Shown here one piece after another: positions 54,799 to 63,787 of a stretch of DNA of 64,000 bases. Below the pieces are notes generated by a model. It was not told the DNA's origin and did no database searches. It saw only the letters and a program-made list of their open reading frames with translations. Each line of letters opens with the position of its first letter. Positions within the stretch are counted from its first letter, which is position 1. The position numbers were made by a program, and so were the translations under genes. This DNA comes from NCED01 sp035493955 (GTDB lineage Bacteria > Pseudomonadota > Alphaproteobacteria > Caulobacterales > Caulobacteraceae): contig DATJHI010000041.1 of NCBI GenBank assembly GCA_035493955.1, forward strand, positions 62,001 to 126,000, in the 5' to 3' direction.

Positions 54799-56628
54799 AT
54801 GCCGATCCGCCGCCTGCCGCCCGAGACCGTCAACCGCATCGCCGCCGGCGAGGTGGTCGAACGGCCGGCGAGTGCGATCAAGGAACTGGTCGAAAACGCC
54901 GTCGACGCCGGCGCCGCGCGCATCGAGGTCCAGGCCGAACAGGGCGGGCTGTCCCGCATCCTGGTCGCGGACGACGGCCACGGCATGTCGGCGGACGAAC
55001 TGCCCCTGGCGCTGGAGCGCCACGCCACCTCGAAGCTGGTCCCCGACGCCGATGGCGCCTATGACCTCCTGCGCATCGGTAGCCTGGGGTTTCGAGGCGA
55101 GGCCCTGCCCTCGATCGGATCGGTGGCGCGTCTGACCCTGACCTCTCGCCGCCGCGGCGCGGCCGAGGCCCATGCCCTGGGCGTCGACGGGGGAGCCATG
55201 GGCGCGGTCGGCCCCGCCCCCTTCCCCGGCCCGCACGGTACGCGGGTGGAGGTGCGCGACCTGTTCTTCGCCACCCCCGCGCGGCTGAAGTTCATGAAGT
55301 CCGAACGCGCCGAGGCCCTGGCCATCGCCGAGGAGATCAAGCGCCAGGCCATGGCCCACGAGGCGGTGGGCTTCAGCCTGGACATCGACGGGCGCAAGGT
55401 CCTGCGCCTGGCCCCGGAACACCCGGGGCCCGAGGGGCGGCTGGCCCGGCTGTCGGCGGTGCTGGGCCGGGAGTTCGAGGCCAACGCCCTGCCCATCGAC
55501 CAGGAGCGGGAGGGGGTGCGCCTGACCGGCTACGCCGGCCTGCCGACCTATTCGCGGGGGACCAGCGGCCATCAGCATCTGTTCGTCAACGGCCGGCCGG
55601 TGCGCGACCGGTTGCTGCAAGGCGCCCTTAGGGCCGCCTACGCCGACGTCCTGGCCCGCGACCGGTTCCCGGCCGCCGTCCTTTATCTCGAGCTCGACGC
55701 CACCCTGGTCGACGTCAACGTCCACCCGGCCAAGGCCGAGGTCCGCTTCCGCGACGGGGCGATGGTGCGTGGTCTGATCGTCGGCTCCTTGCGGCACGTC
55801 CTGGCCGGGGCCGGACACCGGTCCTCCTCCACTGTCTCGGCCGCGGCCCTGGGCAGCTTCCGCCCGGAGGCGCCCCGCCCCAACGCCGCCGGCTGGAGCG
55901 GCGCCGGCGTCTGGCGCGCCCCTGCCGCCCCCATGTTTCCCGGCGTGGCGGAGGCGACCGCGCGGGTGGAGTACGACCATGACCTCGCCCCCCGCACGCT
56001 CGGGTCGGCGGGCGAGGCGGAACCCGAAACGGTGATCGACCCCCTGGACTATCCTTTGGGCGCGGCGCGGGCGCAGCTGCATGAGACCTACATCCTGGCC
56101 CAGACCCGCGACGGGGTGGTGATCGTCGACCAGCACGCCGCCCACGAGCGGCTGGTGATGGAGACCATGATCGCCGACGCGGCCCGCGGCGAAGCCCCTC
56201 GCCAGGTCCTGTTGCTGCCCGAGGTGGTGGAGCTAGAGCCCACCGAGGCGGAACGGGTCGGGGCGGCGACGGCGGAGCTGGCGCGGATGGGGCTGGTGCT
56301 GGAGCCCTTCGGGCCGGGCGCGGTGCTGGTGCGCGAGATCCCCGCGGTCCTGGGCGGGATCGACACGGCGGGACTGGTGCGGGACCTGGCCGACGACTTG
56401 GCCGAGCACGGGGCGGCCCTGGCGCTCGGCGAACGGCTGGCCGAGAAGTTCGCCTCGGCCGCCTGCCGGGCCAGCGTGCGGGCGGGCCGGCGGCTGACCG
56501 CGGCGGAGATGAACGCCCTGCTCCGCCAGATGGAGGTCACGCCCCGCGCCGGCCAGTGCAACCACGGCCGCCCGACCTATGTGGAGCTGAAACTGACCGA
56601 CATCGAGCGGCTGTTCGGGCGGCGGTAG
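54799..56628 (+). CDS. mutL: DNA mismatch repair protein MutL
   Basis: 609 residues from ATG 54799 (MPIRRLPPETVNRIAAGEVVERP). GHKL ATPase motifs: ELVENAVDAGA, DDGHGM, and GFRGEALPSIGSV; VDVNVHPAKAEVRF is the MutL signature. Upstream in-frame Mets cover the hairpin and are rejected. The C-terminal region has QHAAHERL and ASAACRASVRAG, but no clear DQHA(X)2E(X)4E endonuclease site beyond VDQHAAHERLVME, which does fit that motif, so nuclease activity is possible. Confidence 0.96.
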   Translation: MPIRRLPPETVNRIAAGEVVERPASAIKELVENAVDAGAARIEVQAEQGGLSRILVADDGHGMSADELPLALERHATSKLVPDADGAYDLLRIGSLGFRGEALPSIGSVARLTLTSRRRGAAEAHALGVDGGAMGAVGPAPFPGPHGTRVEVRDLFFATPARLKFMKSERAEALAIAEEIKRQAMAHEAVGFSLDIDGRKVLRLAPEHPGPEGRLARLSAVLGREFEANALPIDQEREGVRLTGYAGLPTYSRGTSGHQHLFVNGRPVRDRLLQGALRAAYADVLARDRFPAAVLYLELDATLVDVNVHPAKAEVRFRDGAMVRGLIVGSLRHVLAGAGHRSSSTVSAAALGSFRPEAPRPNAAGWSGAGVWRAPAAPMFPGVAEATARVEYDHDLAPRTLGSAGEAEPETVIDPLDYPLGAARAQLHETYILAQTRDGVVIVDQHAAHERLVMETMIADAARGEAPRQVLLLPEVVELEPTEAERVGAATAELARMGLVLEPFGPGAVLVREIPAVLGGIDTAGLVRDLADDLAEHGAALALGERLAEKFASAACRASVRAGRRLTAAEMNALLRQMEVTPRAGQCNHGRPTYVELKLTDIERLFGRR

Positions 56629-56633
56629 GACCA

Positions 56634-57902
56634 CTAGGGCGGCAGGCCGGTCCCGGCGGCCGGCAAGGCGAGTTCGACGGTGAAGGTCGCCCCCTGACCG
56701 GGACGCCCGTCGGCCCGGATGCTCCCGTCCATCAGCTCGATCAGTTGCCGGATGATGGCCAGCCCGAGGCCCGTCCCCGCGAAGCGGCGCGTGATCGAGG
56801 AATCGGCCTGCTCGAAGCGGTGGAACAGACGCTCGATCTGGCCGGGCTCGAAACCTATGCCGGTGTCGGTCACCTCCAGCACCTGACGGCGGCGCTCGCC
56901 CCGGCTCTCGAAGCCAAGGCGGATCGAGATCGACCCCGCGGCGGTGAACTTGACCGCATTGGACAGCAGGTTCGAGACGACCTGTTTCAAGCGCGCCGCA
57001 TCCCCGATGAACGCCTCGTCGGCGTCGGGTTGCAAGTCCAACCGGAGCTCGAGCCCCTTGCGTTCGATCTCCCCCCGGAACAGGCCCACCGTCTGCTCGA
57101 CCACGTCGCGGAACCGGAAAGGCTGACGGACGAGCTCCAACCGTCCTTCCTCCAGACGGGCGAAGTCGAGCAGGTCGGACAGCAGCGCCTCCAGGGTGTT
57201 GGCGGAGGAAACTATGGTCTGCACGATGACCTGCTCGCGGGCGCCCAGCGGAGCCAGGGCCAGCGCGCTCGCAAGGCCCAGCACCCCGTTCAGCGGCGTG
57301 CGGATTTCGTGGCTCATGTTGGCGAGGAAATCGGCCTTGGCCTTGTTCGCGGCTTCCGCGCGCGTGAGCGCCAGCCGCAGGGCCTCCGCCTGCAGCCTCA
57401 GCTCGGTGATGTCGATGCGCAGGCCTATGGTCCCACCGTCGGCGGTCTTGCGTTCCTCGATCATGATCCAGCGGCCGTCGGCCAGGCGCTGCTCGTGGCG
57501 CACGCCCGGGTTGGCCATCAGCGACAGGCGGTGGGCTAGCCATTCCTCCTCGCGGCCCAAGGCGTCCGGATAGTCGCCGCGGGCGATGCCGACCCGCAAG
57601 GTATCCTCCAACCGGGCCCCGACCGCGAACAGGTCGGCGCTGCGGCTGTAGATCTCGGCATAGCGCTGGTTCCAGAGGATGTAGCGCCCCTCCGGGTCGA
57701 GGAAGACGATTCCTTCCGGCAAGGCGTCTACGGCCTCGCGAAGGCGCCGCTCGGCCAGGCGCGCCTCGTTCTCCGCCCGCGCCAAGGCGTCCTTATCCGG
57801 TTGGCGAAGGAAGTCGTGGAGGTCTTTCCAGGCTCGGCAGGCCGCCGCGCCCATTCTGGCGAGAGGGCTGCGATTGAGATCTTTCAATGTGGCGGACTTC
57901 AT
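56634..57902 (-). CDS. PAS-domain sensor histidine kinase, soluble
   Basis: A 422-residue kinase without membrane helices. Coiled coil to residue 55, PAS domain 56-165 (LPEGIVFLDPEGRYILWNQRY), HisKA with His198 (MSHEIRTPLN), and HATPase with NLLSNAVKFT, DTGIGFEPGQIERLF and GTGLGLAII. ATG 57902 fits the domain start; the frame is open upstream to 58202. No response regulator is adjacent. Convergent with mutL, 5 bases apart. Confidence 0.88.
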   Translation of the reverse strand: MKSATLKDLNRSPLARMGAAACRAWKDLHDFLRQPDKDALARAENEARLAERRLREAVDALPEGIVFLDPEGRYILWNQRYAEIYSRSADLFAVGARLEDTLRVGIARGDYPDALGREEEWLAHRLSLMANPGVRHEQRLADGRWIMIEERKTADGGTIGLRIDITELRLQAEALRLALTRAEAANKAKADFLANMSHEIRTPLNGVLGLASALALAPLGAREQVIVQTIVSSANTLEALLSDLLDFARLEEGRLELVRQPFRFRDVVEQTVGLFRGEIERKGLELRLDLQPDADEAFIGDAARLKQVVSNLLSNAVKFTAAGSISIRLGFESRGERRRQVLEVTDTGIGFEPGQIERLFHRFEQADSSITRRFAGTGLGLAIIRQLIELMDGSIRADGRPGQGATFTVELALPAAGTGLPP

Positions 57903-58388
57903 TCGACTCAGCTTCCGACGCGCTGAAACCGACAATGGAGACCCGCGGAACGACAGCCGCCAAATGACGAGCCGGTCCTGCGCGGGAACCTGCGGCCGCC
58001 CAAAAAATGCACCGCGACACATCAAAGCGCCGCGGAAATTTGCAACGGCCCGCACGGGGTCTCGACGCGGCGCATCCTTCCGCCGCCGGTCGGCCGCAAC
58101 GGCGTCGCCAGGCCTCGGCCGAAGGTGGATCGGGAACGTCCGCCGAAAACGGCGGCTCGCCATCGAGCAGGCGCGGGGGCTTCTGGCCCGCCCAACACGC
58201 ACCGCCGCCCACTATAAAGTATACAAGTATTTATCTGAGATACATTTAATTGTAACTGACAACGGCGAATTGTTTCGGATTATACTCTGGTGAAGGGGAA
58301 AATATATCGAATCATAGCAAGAGTGGCGGGAAAATTCAGCGTGGAATCGAGCCTTCATAAACGCTCTTGACCTTCGATCTATAGCAGT

Positions 58389-58402
58389 TGACTGTACAGT
58401 CA
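58389..58402. promoter_or_regulatory. 14-bp perfect palindrome, candidate operator
   Basis: TGACTGTACAGTCA reads the same on both strands. Its core CTGTACAG recurs at 58505-58512, 112 bases further on. Both lie 130-255 bases before the TonB receptor ATG. Such dyads are typical of dimeric regulators; the factor is unknown. Confidence 0.4.
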
Positions 58403-58504
58403 GCGGATCGACAGGTACCTGCCGGCCGGTTGGTTGAGGATGCCATAGTATCCATGAGCGGCTGCCCGAGTGGGCCAGCCCTCAAGCCACAATCTTGAAG
58501 ATCG

Positions 58505-58512
58505 CTGTACAG
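58505..58512. promoter_or_regulatory. Second CTGTACAG palindrome
   Basis: Exact repeat of the 8-base core found at 58392-58399, without the outer TGA/TCA arms, followed by an A/T-rich run. Possible second operator of the TonB receptor. Confidence 0.3.
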
Positions 58513-58642
58513 ATTTAAAAAGTAAAAGATCGGCGGGTCCGCGAAAATCGGCACCGCACAAGATCAGATAATCCAAGTGGTCAAAGTATCCGTAGCGTAG
58601 CGTGAATTCGCCGCTGAAATACAGAAAACCCAGGGGGGAAAA

Positions 58643-61468
58643 ATGAATCTACTGACAGGCTCGACGGCTGCGCTGTTCGGCGCAGCCAGCGCTCTGGCGC
58701 TCGCGACTTCGGCCTTCGCACAGGACGCGCAGCCGAAGGGAGACGTCGAATCGGTGGTGGTCACCGCCACCCGGATCCAGACCAACGGCTACACCGCGCC
58801 CACGCCGGTCACCGTGGCGCCCATCGCCCAGCTTGAGCAGACCACGCCCACCACCATCGCCGACGCCCTGAACAAGCTGCCGGTCTTCAACGGTTCCACC
58901 CAGGCGGCCGGCAACAGCAGCACCGGCGGCCCCAGCACCGTCTACACCGGCAACTTCCTGAACCTCCGGAACATGGGGTCCATCCGCACCCTGATCCTGC
59001 TCGACGGCCGTCGGGTGCCGGCGACCTCGGTCAGCGGCCAGACCGACGTGAACACCATTCCGGAGGCCCTGGTCCAAAGGGTGGACGTGGTCACCGGCGG
59101 CGCTTCGGCGGTCTACGGCTCCGACGCCGTCACCGGGGTGGTCAACTACATCCTCGATACCCGGCTCACCGGCCTGAAGATGCAGATCCAGGACGGCATC
59201 TCCGAAAAGGGCGACGTGCCTTCCTTCAAGTTCAGCGTCGCCGGCGGAACCAAGGTGTTCGACCGCGGCCACTTCATCTTCAGCGCCGAGCACAACCAGA
59301 ACGCCGGACTGAAGCGCGCCGGCGATCGTGATTACCTCAACCAGCAGCTCGGCACGGTGGGCGCCGGCACGGCGGCCAGTCCCTATGTGCTGGCGACAGG
59401 TTTGCGCATCTCCACCAGCGCCGCCGGCGGCCTGGTCACCACCGGCCCCTTCGCGAACCAGCGCTTCGTGGGGACCGGCACGCTCGCGCCGTTCAATCCG
59501 GGCGTCCCGAGCGCGACCCCCGGCCTGGCGATCGGCGGCGACGGCTCGTACATCTACGACGCGGTGGTGGGCAACGCCCAGCGGAGCGACCAGGTGTTCG
59601 GCCGCTTCCAGTACGACTTCGACAACGACACCACCGGTTTCATGCAGCTGAGCTGGAGCGAAAGCGGGACCAGCAACTACGGCCGCAGCACCGCCCCCGA
59701 CATGCCCCTGACCATCTTCAGCGGCAACGCCTACCTGCCGGCCAGCGCGCAGTCGGCCCTGACCGCGGCCAATGCGGCCAGCTTCGTCCTGTCCCGCAAC
59801 CCGCGCGACATCGCCATAAACGGGGCGCTGTTCCAGCTCACCACGGCGACCAACTTCACCACCGGCCTGATGGGAAAGATCGGCGGCTTCAAGTGGGAGA
59901 CCTACTATACCCACGGCGAGTCGCGGGTCCGCTCTCGCCGGCACGACAACATCAACTTCTCGAATTTCTACGCCGCCCTGGACGCGGTGAAGGACCCCAG
60001 CGGCAATATCGTCTGCCGGGTGACCCTGACCAATCCGGGGGCCTTCCCCGGCTGCCAGCCGATCGACATGTTCGGGGAGCGCAACCAGTCCGCCGCCGCC
60101 CTGAACTACATCTACAAGGACACCAACTTCCAGATCCTGAGCAAGATGGACGACGCCGCCGCCAGTATCTCCGGCGACGTCCTGCAGGCGTGGGCCGGCC
60201 CGCTGTCGATGGCCCTGAACTTCGAATACCGGCAACAGAGCATAGCCCAGACCAGCAACGCGACCCCGACCGACCCATTCCCGCAAACGGGCGTGCGAGG
60301 CGTGCCGGCCCGGACCCCGACCCTGTGGCTCTTCGATCTGGTGGGGCCGCAGTACGGCCAGAACTCGGTCTGGGAGACCAGCGCCGAGGCGGCCCTGCCG
60401 CTGCTGGTCGACGCTCCCTTCGCCAAGCGACTCGATGTCTCCGGCGCGGCCCGTTACACCAAGTACAGCTCCAGCGGCCCGGCCACGACCTGGAAGGTCG
60501 GGCTGAACTACCAGCCGTTCGAGGACCTGCGGTTCCGCTACACCGAGAGCCGCGACATCCGCGCCCCTACCCTGTCCGACCTCTACGCCGGCCAGACCGT
60601 CCAACTGCTCGCGTTGAACGATCCTCACACCAACAGGACGGGGACCGTCACCCTGATCACGGGCGGCAACCTGGCCCTGAAGCCGGAGGTCGCCCGCACC
60701 ACCACCCTCGGCGCGGTCTACCGGCCGTCGTGGCTGCCGCGGTTCCAGATGTCGGTGGACTATTACAACATCCACATCGCCAACGCGATCGGGGCCCTGT
60801 CCGGCAACAACGCCGACGTCCAGCGCGAGTGCGAGGCCTCGAACGGAACCGCCGCGTTCTGCGACCTCACCGTCCGGCCGCTGCCGTTCAGCGACCATTC
60901 GGCTGCGAACTTCCCGCTCTATGTGAGGAGCACCAGCCTGAACGTGGCCGAGACCTTCACCCACGGAGTCGACGTGGAGGCGAGCTACAACGTCTCGCTT
61001 TCGCAGCTGAACCTGCCGGGAAACCTGAACTTCCGGCTGCTCTACAGCTACCAGCCGGTGCTGAAGACCCGCACCTTCCCAACCTCCACAGTCGTGAACG
61101 CCGCGGGCGCGACCACGCTGGCCGCCCATCGGGCGACCCTTCTCAGCGGCTACACCGCCGGACCGTTCAGCCTGAACTGGCAGGCCCGCTACAGCAGCGG
61201 GGTGCTGAGGAGCAGCAACCCTCTGCTGGTCTACGCCGACCCCGACCTGCCGTCGTACATGATCCACGACCTGAACGTCGGCTACCGGTTCAAGGTGGCG
61301 GACCATCCCCTGCAGGCCTCGGTGTCGATCAACAACCTGTTCAACAAGCGGCCGCGCCTCAACCCGGTCCCCAACAACGCGGCGACCCCCGGTGCGTTCA
61401 GCCCGGTGCTGGGTAGCGACGACGCCATCGGCCGCTACTACACCTTCACCTTGCGAGCCCAGTACTAG
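58643..61468 (+). CDS. TonB-dependent outer-membrane receptor
   Basis: 941 residues. Signal peptide cleaved near AFA26, TonB-box-like ESVVVTATR at 37-45, plug with LNLRNMGSIRTLILLDGRRVPATS and VDVVTGGASAVYGSDAVTGVVNYIL, then a barrel ending in YTFTLRAQY. The RVDVVTGGASA...GVVNYIL form belongs to the large oligosaccharide/peptide-type receptor group abundant in Caulobacterales. Ligand unknown. No transporter neighbour; a kinase lies upstream. A hairpin follows the stop. Confidence 0.95.
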   Translation: MNLLTGSTAALFGAASALALATSAFAQDAQPKGDVESVVVTATRIQTNGYTAPTPVTVAPIAQLEQTTPTTIADALNKLPVFNGSTQAAGNSSTGGPSTVYTGNFLNLRNMGSIRTLILLDGRRVPATSVSGQTDVNTIPEALVQRVDVVTGGASAVYGSDAVTGVVNYILDTRLTGLKMQIQDGISEKGDVPSFKFSVAGGTKVFDRGHFIFSAEHNQNAGLKRAGDRDYLNQQLGTVGAGTAASPYVLATGLRISTSAAGGLVTTGPFANQRFVGTGTLAPFNPGVPSATPGLAIGGDGSYIYDAVVGNAQRSDQVFGRFQYDFDNDTTGFMQLSWSESGTSNYGRSTAPDMPLTIFSGNAYLPASAQSALTAANAASFVLSRNPRDIAINGALFQLTTATNFTTGLMGKIGGFKWETYYTHGESRVRSRRHDNINFSNFYAALDAVKDPSGNIVCRVTLTNPGAFPGCQPIDMFGERNQSAAALNYIYKDTNFQILSKMDDAAASISGDVLQAWAGPLSMALNFEYRQQSIAQTSNATPTDPFPQTGVRGVPARTPTLWLFDLVGPQYGQNSVWETSAEAALPLLVDAPFAKRLDVSGAARYTKYSSSGPATTWKVGLNYQPFEDLRFRYTESRDIRAPTLSDLYAGQTVQLLALNDPHTNRTGTVTLITGGNLALKPEVARTTTLGAVYRPSWLPRFQMSVDYYNIHIANAIGALSGNNADVQRECEASNGTAAFCDLTVRPLPFSDHSAANFPLYVRSTSLNVAETFTHGVDVEASYNVSLSQLNLPGNLNFRLLYSYQPVLKTRTFPTSTVVNAAGATTLAAHRATLLSGYTAGPFSLNWQARYSSGVLRSSNPLLVYADPDLPSYMIHDLNVGYRFKVADHPLQASVSINNLFNKRPRLNPVPNNAATPGAFSPVLGSDDAIGRYYTFTLRAQY

Positions 61469-61478
61469 TCGCCTGGCC

Positions 61479-61513
61479 CGGCCTCCGGATGGCGTCGGCC
61501 CGTCCGGAGGCCG
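61479..61513 (+). terminator. Strong hairpin after the TonB receptor
   Basis: CGGCCTCCGGA (61479-61489) pairs perfectly with TCCGGAGGCCG (61503-61513) over a 13-base loop, 11 pairs, ten bases past the stop. There is no T-run, so it may act with Rho or protect the mRNA end. It lies between convergent genes. Confidence 0.55.
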
Positions 61514-61622
61514 CGGCTGACGACCGCTTGTCGGAACGGCGGCCCTTTCAGGCGCGGCCAAGCCTGCGGGTCCGCGCCCTCCCGGATGCGGCCTTCGCCA
61601 AGGCCCGAACCCGTCCTTGGGC

Positions 61623-62189
61623 TTACCCCGACGCCTTGAGGAAATGCACTTTGGCGGCCCCATAGGCCCGGGCGTCCAGCCGTTCGAATCCCGGCGCGAC
61701 CAGCTCCGGCTCGTCCGCCCCCCGCTCGAACACCACCAGCGCGCCGGGCGCCAGCCATCCTCCCGCCGCCAGCCCGGCCAAGGCGGCTTCGCCCAGGCCC
61801 CTGGCGTAAGGCGGATCCAGGAAGGCGAGGTCGAAGGCGGGCCCCGCGCTACCCGGCCGCGCGCCCAGGTCGGTGGCGTCGCGACGATGCACCCGCGCCG
61901 CGCCGAACTGGCCCAGGGCCTCCATGTTGTCGCGGATCGCCCCGCGGGCGGCTTCGTCGGTCTCGACGAACAGGGCGAAGGCCGCGCCCCGCGACAGGGC
62001 TTCGAAGCCCAGGGCGCCGGACCCCGCGAACAGGTCGATCACCCGCGCGCCGCCCAGGGGCTGGGCCCAGGCGGCGTGCTCGATGATGTTGAACACCGCC
62101 TGCCGCGCCCGGTCGCTGGTGGGGCGGGTGGCCAGGCCTGGGGGCGCGACCAGGGACTTGCCGCGGAACCGACCGGAGACGATGCGCAT
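61623..62189 (-). CDS. rsmD: 16S rRNA (guanine(966)-N(2))-methyltransferase RsmD
   Basis: 188 residues starting MRIVSGRFRGKSLVAPPGLATRPTSDR, with SAM loop VIDLFAGSGALGFEALSRGA and catalytic LAFLDPPYARG. The open frame extends upstream but the ATG at 62189 gives the family N-terminus. Two bases after the pseudouridine synthase stop, so co-transcribed. Confidence 0.96.
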   Translation of the reverse strand: MRIVSGRFRGKSLVAPPGLATRPTSDRARQAVFNIIEHAAWAQPLGGARVIDLFAGSGALGFEALSRGAAFALFVETDEAARGAIRDNMEALGQFGAARVHRRDATDLGARPGSAGPAFDLAFLDPPYARGLGEAALAGLAAGGWLAPGALVVFERGADEPELVAPGFERLDARAYGAAKVHFLKASG

Positions 62190-62191
62190 GT

Positions 62192-63337
62192 TCAGGCGGG
62201 CTTGCGCGGCGCCGGTCCCCGCCGCTTCGGCTTGGGGTTGGCGGGGGCGGCGGGCCGGGGCTTCGGCTTGGCCTTGGCCCAGCCGGCCTTGTAGACCTTC
62301 TTCTCCCGCGGTTCGGCCGCTTCGGCCTTGCGCTCGCTGCGAGGGCGCGGGCCGGCGGAGCGCGGGCCGGGCCTCTTGGCGCGGACTTCGCCGTCGGAGC
62401 CGGTGTCGCCGCCGTCGCGGGCCTTGCCGGACTTGGGGCCGCGGCGCTGCGGGCCGGCGGGAGCCAGGGTGCTGGTGCGGCGGTCGCCTGTGGGCAGGTT
62501 GGCGGGGGCGATGAACTGGGAGAGCTGTTCGCGGATCACCCGCGGGCCGATCTCCTCGGCCGCCCCCTGCTCCAGGGCGCCCAGGGCGAAAGGCCCATAG
62601 GCCAGGCGGATCAGCCGGTTCACCTTCAGCCCGATGGCTTCCAGCACGCGGCGGACCTCGCGGTTCTTGCCTTCGGTCAGGGCGATGGTGATCCAGACGT
62701 TCGCGGACATGCCCTCGGTCGGCCGCTCGCCGGCGCGGGTCTGGACCTTGTCGAGGCGGGCGTCGATGGGGCCGTAGGAGACGCCCTCGACGGTGATGCC
62801 GTTCTTCAGGGTGTCGAGCTTGGCCTGGCTGGCGTGGCCCCAGGCGCGGGCGCGGTAGCGGCGCACCCAGCCGCTGGACGGCAGCTCCAGGGCGCGGGCC
62901 AGCCCGCCGTCGTTGGTGAGCAGCAAAAGGCCTTCGGAATTGAGGTCGAGGCGACCGACCGAGATCACCCGCGGCAACCCTTCCGGCAGGTGTTCGAACA
63001 CGGTGGGGCGCCCTTGCGGGTCCTTGTGGGTGGTCACCAGCCCGGTGGGCTTGTGATAGCGCCACAGCCGGGTCGGCTCGGCGCTGCCGACCACGGCCCC
63101 GTCGACGGTGAGGATGTCCTGGGGCCCGACCTTGACCGCCGGGGTGGTCAGGACCTTGCCGTTGAGGGCGACGCGGCCGGCCTCGATCAGGCGCTCGACG
63201 TCGCGGCGGGAGGCGACGCCGGCCCGCGCCAGGGCCTTGGCGATCCGCTCGGCGCCGTCGGCATCCTTCGCGCTATCTTGAATGGGCGCTTGACGGGGCG
63301 CGGGGCGCGGGGTGGGTTGCCGGGAATGCTCGACCAT
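62192..63337 (-). CDS. RluB-type rRNA pseudouridine synthase with long basic tail
   Basis: 381 residues from ATG 63337. S4 domain (IAKALARAGVASRRDVERLIEAGRV), catalytic GRLDLNSEGLLLLTNDG (Asp), and KNREVRRVLEAIGLKVNRLIR. From about residue 285 on the chain is Lys/Arg/Pro-rich and disordered. It belongs to the RsuA/RluB/RluE/RluF group; 23S rRNA U2605-type target is inference. The start overlaps the divergent tadA start by 12 bases. Confidence 0.92.
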   Translation of the reverse strand: MVEHSRQPTPRPAPRQAPIQDSAKDADGAERIAKALARAGVASRRDVERLIEAGRVALNGKVLTTPAVKVGPQDILTVDGAVVGSAEPTRLWRYHKPTGLVTTHKDPQGRPTVFEHLPEGLPRVISVGRLDLNSEGLLLLTNDGGLARALELPSSGWVRRYRARAWGHASQAKLDTLKNGITVEGVSYGPIDARLDKVQTRAGERPTEGMSANVWITIALTEGKNREVRRVLEAIGLKVNRLIRLAYGPFALGALEQGAAEEIGPRVIREQLSQFIAPANLPTGDRRTSTLAPAGPQRRGPKSGKARDGGDTGSDGEVRAKRPGPRSAGPRPRSERKAEAAEPREKKVYKAGWAKAKPKPRPAAPANPKPKRRGPAPRKPA

Positions 63338-63787
63338 GACGAATCCACCATGCGCATCGCGCTGGGGCTGGCGCAAGCCGCCGCCGAGGCCGGAGAGACG
63401 CCGATCGGCGCCGTGGTGGTCGATCCCGTCACCGGCGAGGTGGTGGCCGCGGCCCACAACGCCCCCATCGCCCTGCACGACCCCACCGCCCATGCCGAAA
63501 TCCGGGCCCTGCGGCAGGCGGCCGAGCGCGTGGGCAACTACCGGCTGACCGGCCTGTCCCTGTTCGTGACCCTGGAGCCCTGCGCCATGTGCGCCGGGGC
63601 GATCAGCCATGCCCGCATCGGCCGGCTGGTGTTCGGGGCCGAAGACCCCAAGGGCGGAGCTATCGTCCACGGCCCTCGCCTGTTCGAGCAGCCGACGACG
63701 CATTGGAGGCCGGCGGTCGCGGGCGGGGTGCTGGCCGACGAGAGCGCCGCCCTGCTGCGCGGCTTCTTCCGGGCCCGCCGAGGCTAG
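63326..63787 (+). CDS. tadA: tRNA adenosine(34) deaminase TadA
   Basis: Makes inosine at the wobble base of tRNA-Arg(ACG). 153 residues; zinc and catalytic residues His56-Ala-Glu58 and PCAMC (Cys86, Cys89), plus FGAEDPKGGA. ATG 63326 is taken; an ATG at 63350 (MRIALGLAQ) would avoid overlap with the divergent pseudouridine synthase gene and is also plausible. The stop shares CTAG with the opposing small gene. Confidence 0.94.
   Translation: MLDHDESTMRIALGLAQAAAEAGETPIGAVVVDPVTGEVVAAAHNAPIALHDPTAHAEIRALRQAAERVGNYRLTGLSLFVTLEPCAMCAGAISHARIGRLVFGAEDPKGGAIVHGPRLFEQPTTHWRPAVAGGVLADESAALLRGFFRARRG

Larger units (their letters stand above)
57903..58642. other. Gene-free region between histidine kinase and TonB receptor
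   Basis: 740 bases without a convincing gene. To about 58200 it is GC-rich and may hold the kinase leader. From 58200 to 58640 it is distinctly AT-rich for this window, with CTGACA at 58256-58261 and TATACT at 58281-58286 as weak promoter-like boxes, and two CTGTACAG palindromes. aggggggaa just before 58643 is the receptor ribosome-binding site. Probably a long control region for the receptor. Confidence 0.5.

Noticed and set aside
58446..58512. tRNA-like stretch with GCCCGAGTGG and a stem TCAAG/CTTGA
   Set aside because: The anticodon-like loop lacks U33, and there is no T-arm or acceptor pairing.
58336..58554. 72-codon reverse frame in the gene-free region
   Set aside because: No ribosome-binding site, no recognisable domain, and it covers the palindromes; treated as non-coding.
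58649..61663. 1004-codon open frame antisense to the TonB receptor
   Set aside because: Low-complexity Arg/Gly/His/Val-rich translation typical of a shadow frame; the receptor is clearly coded on the plus strand.
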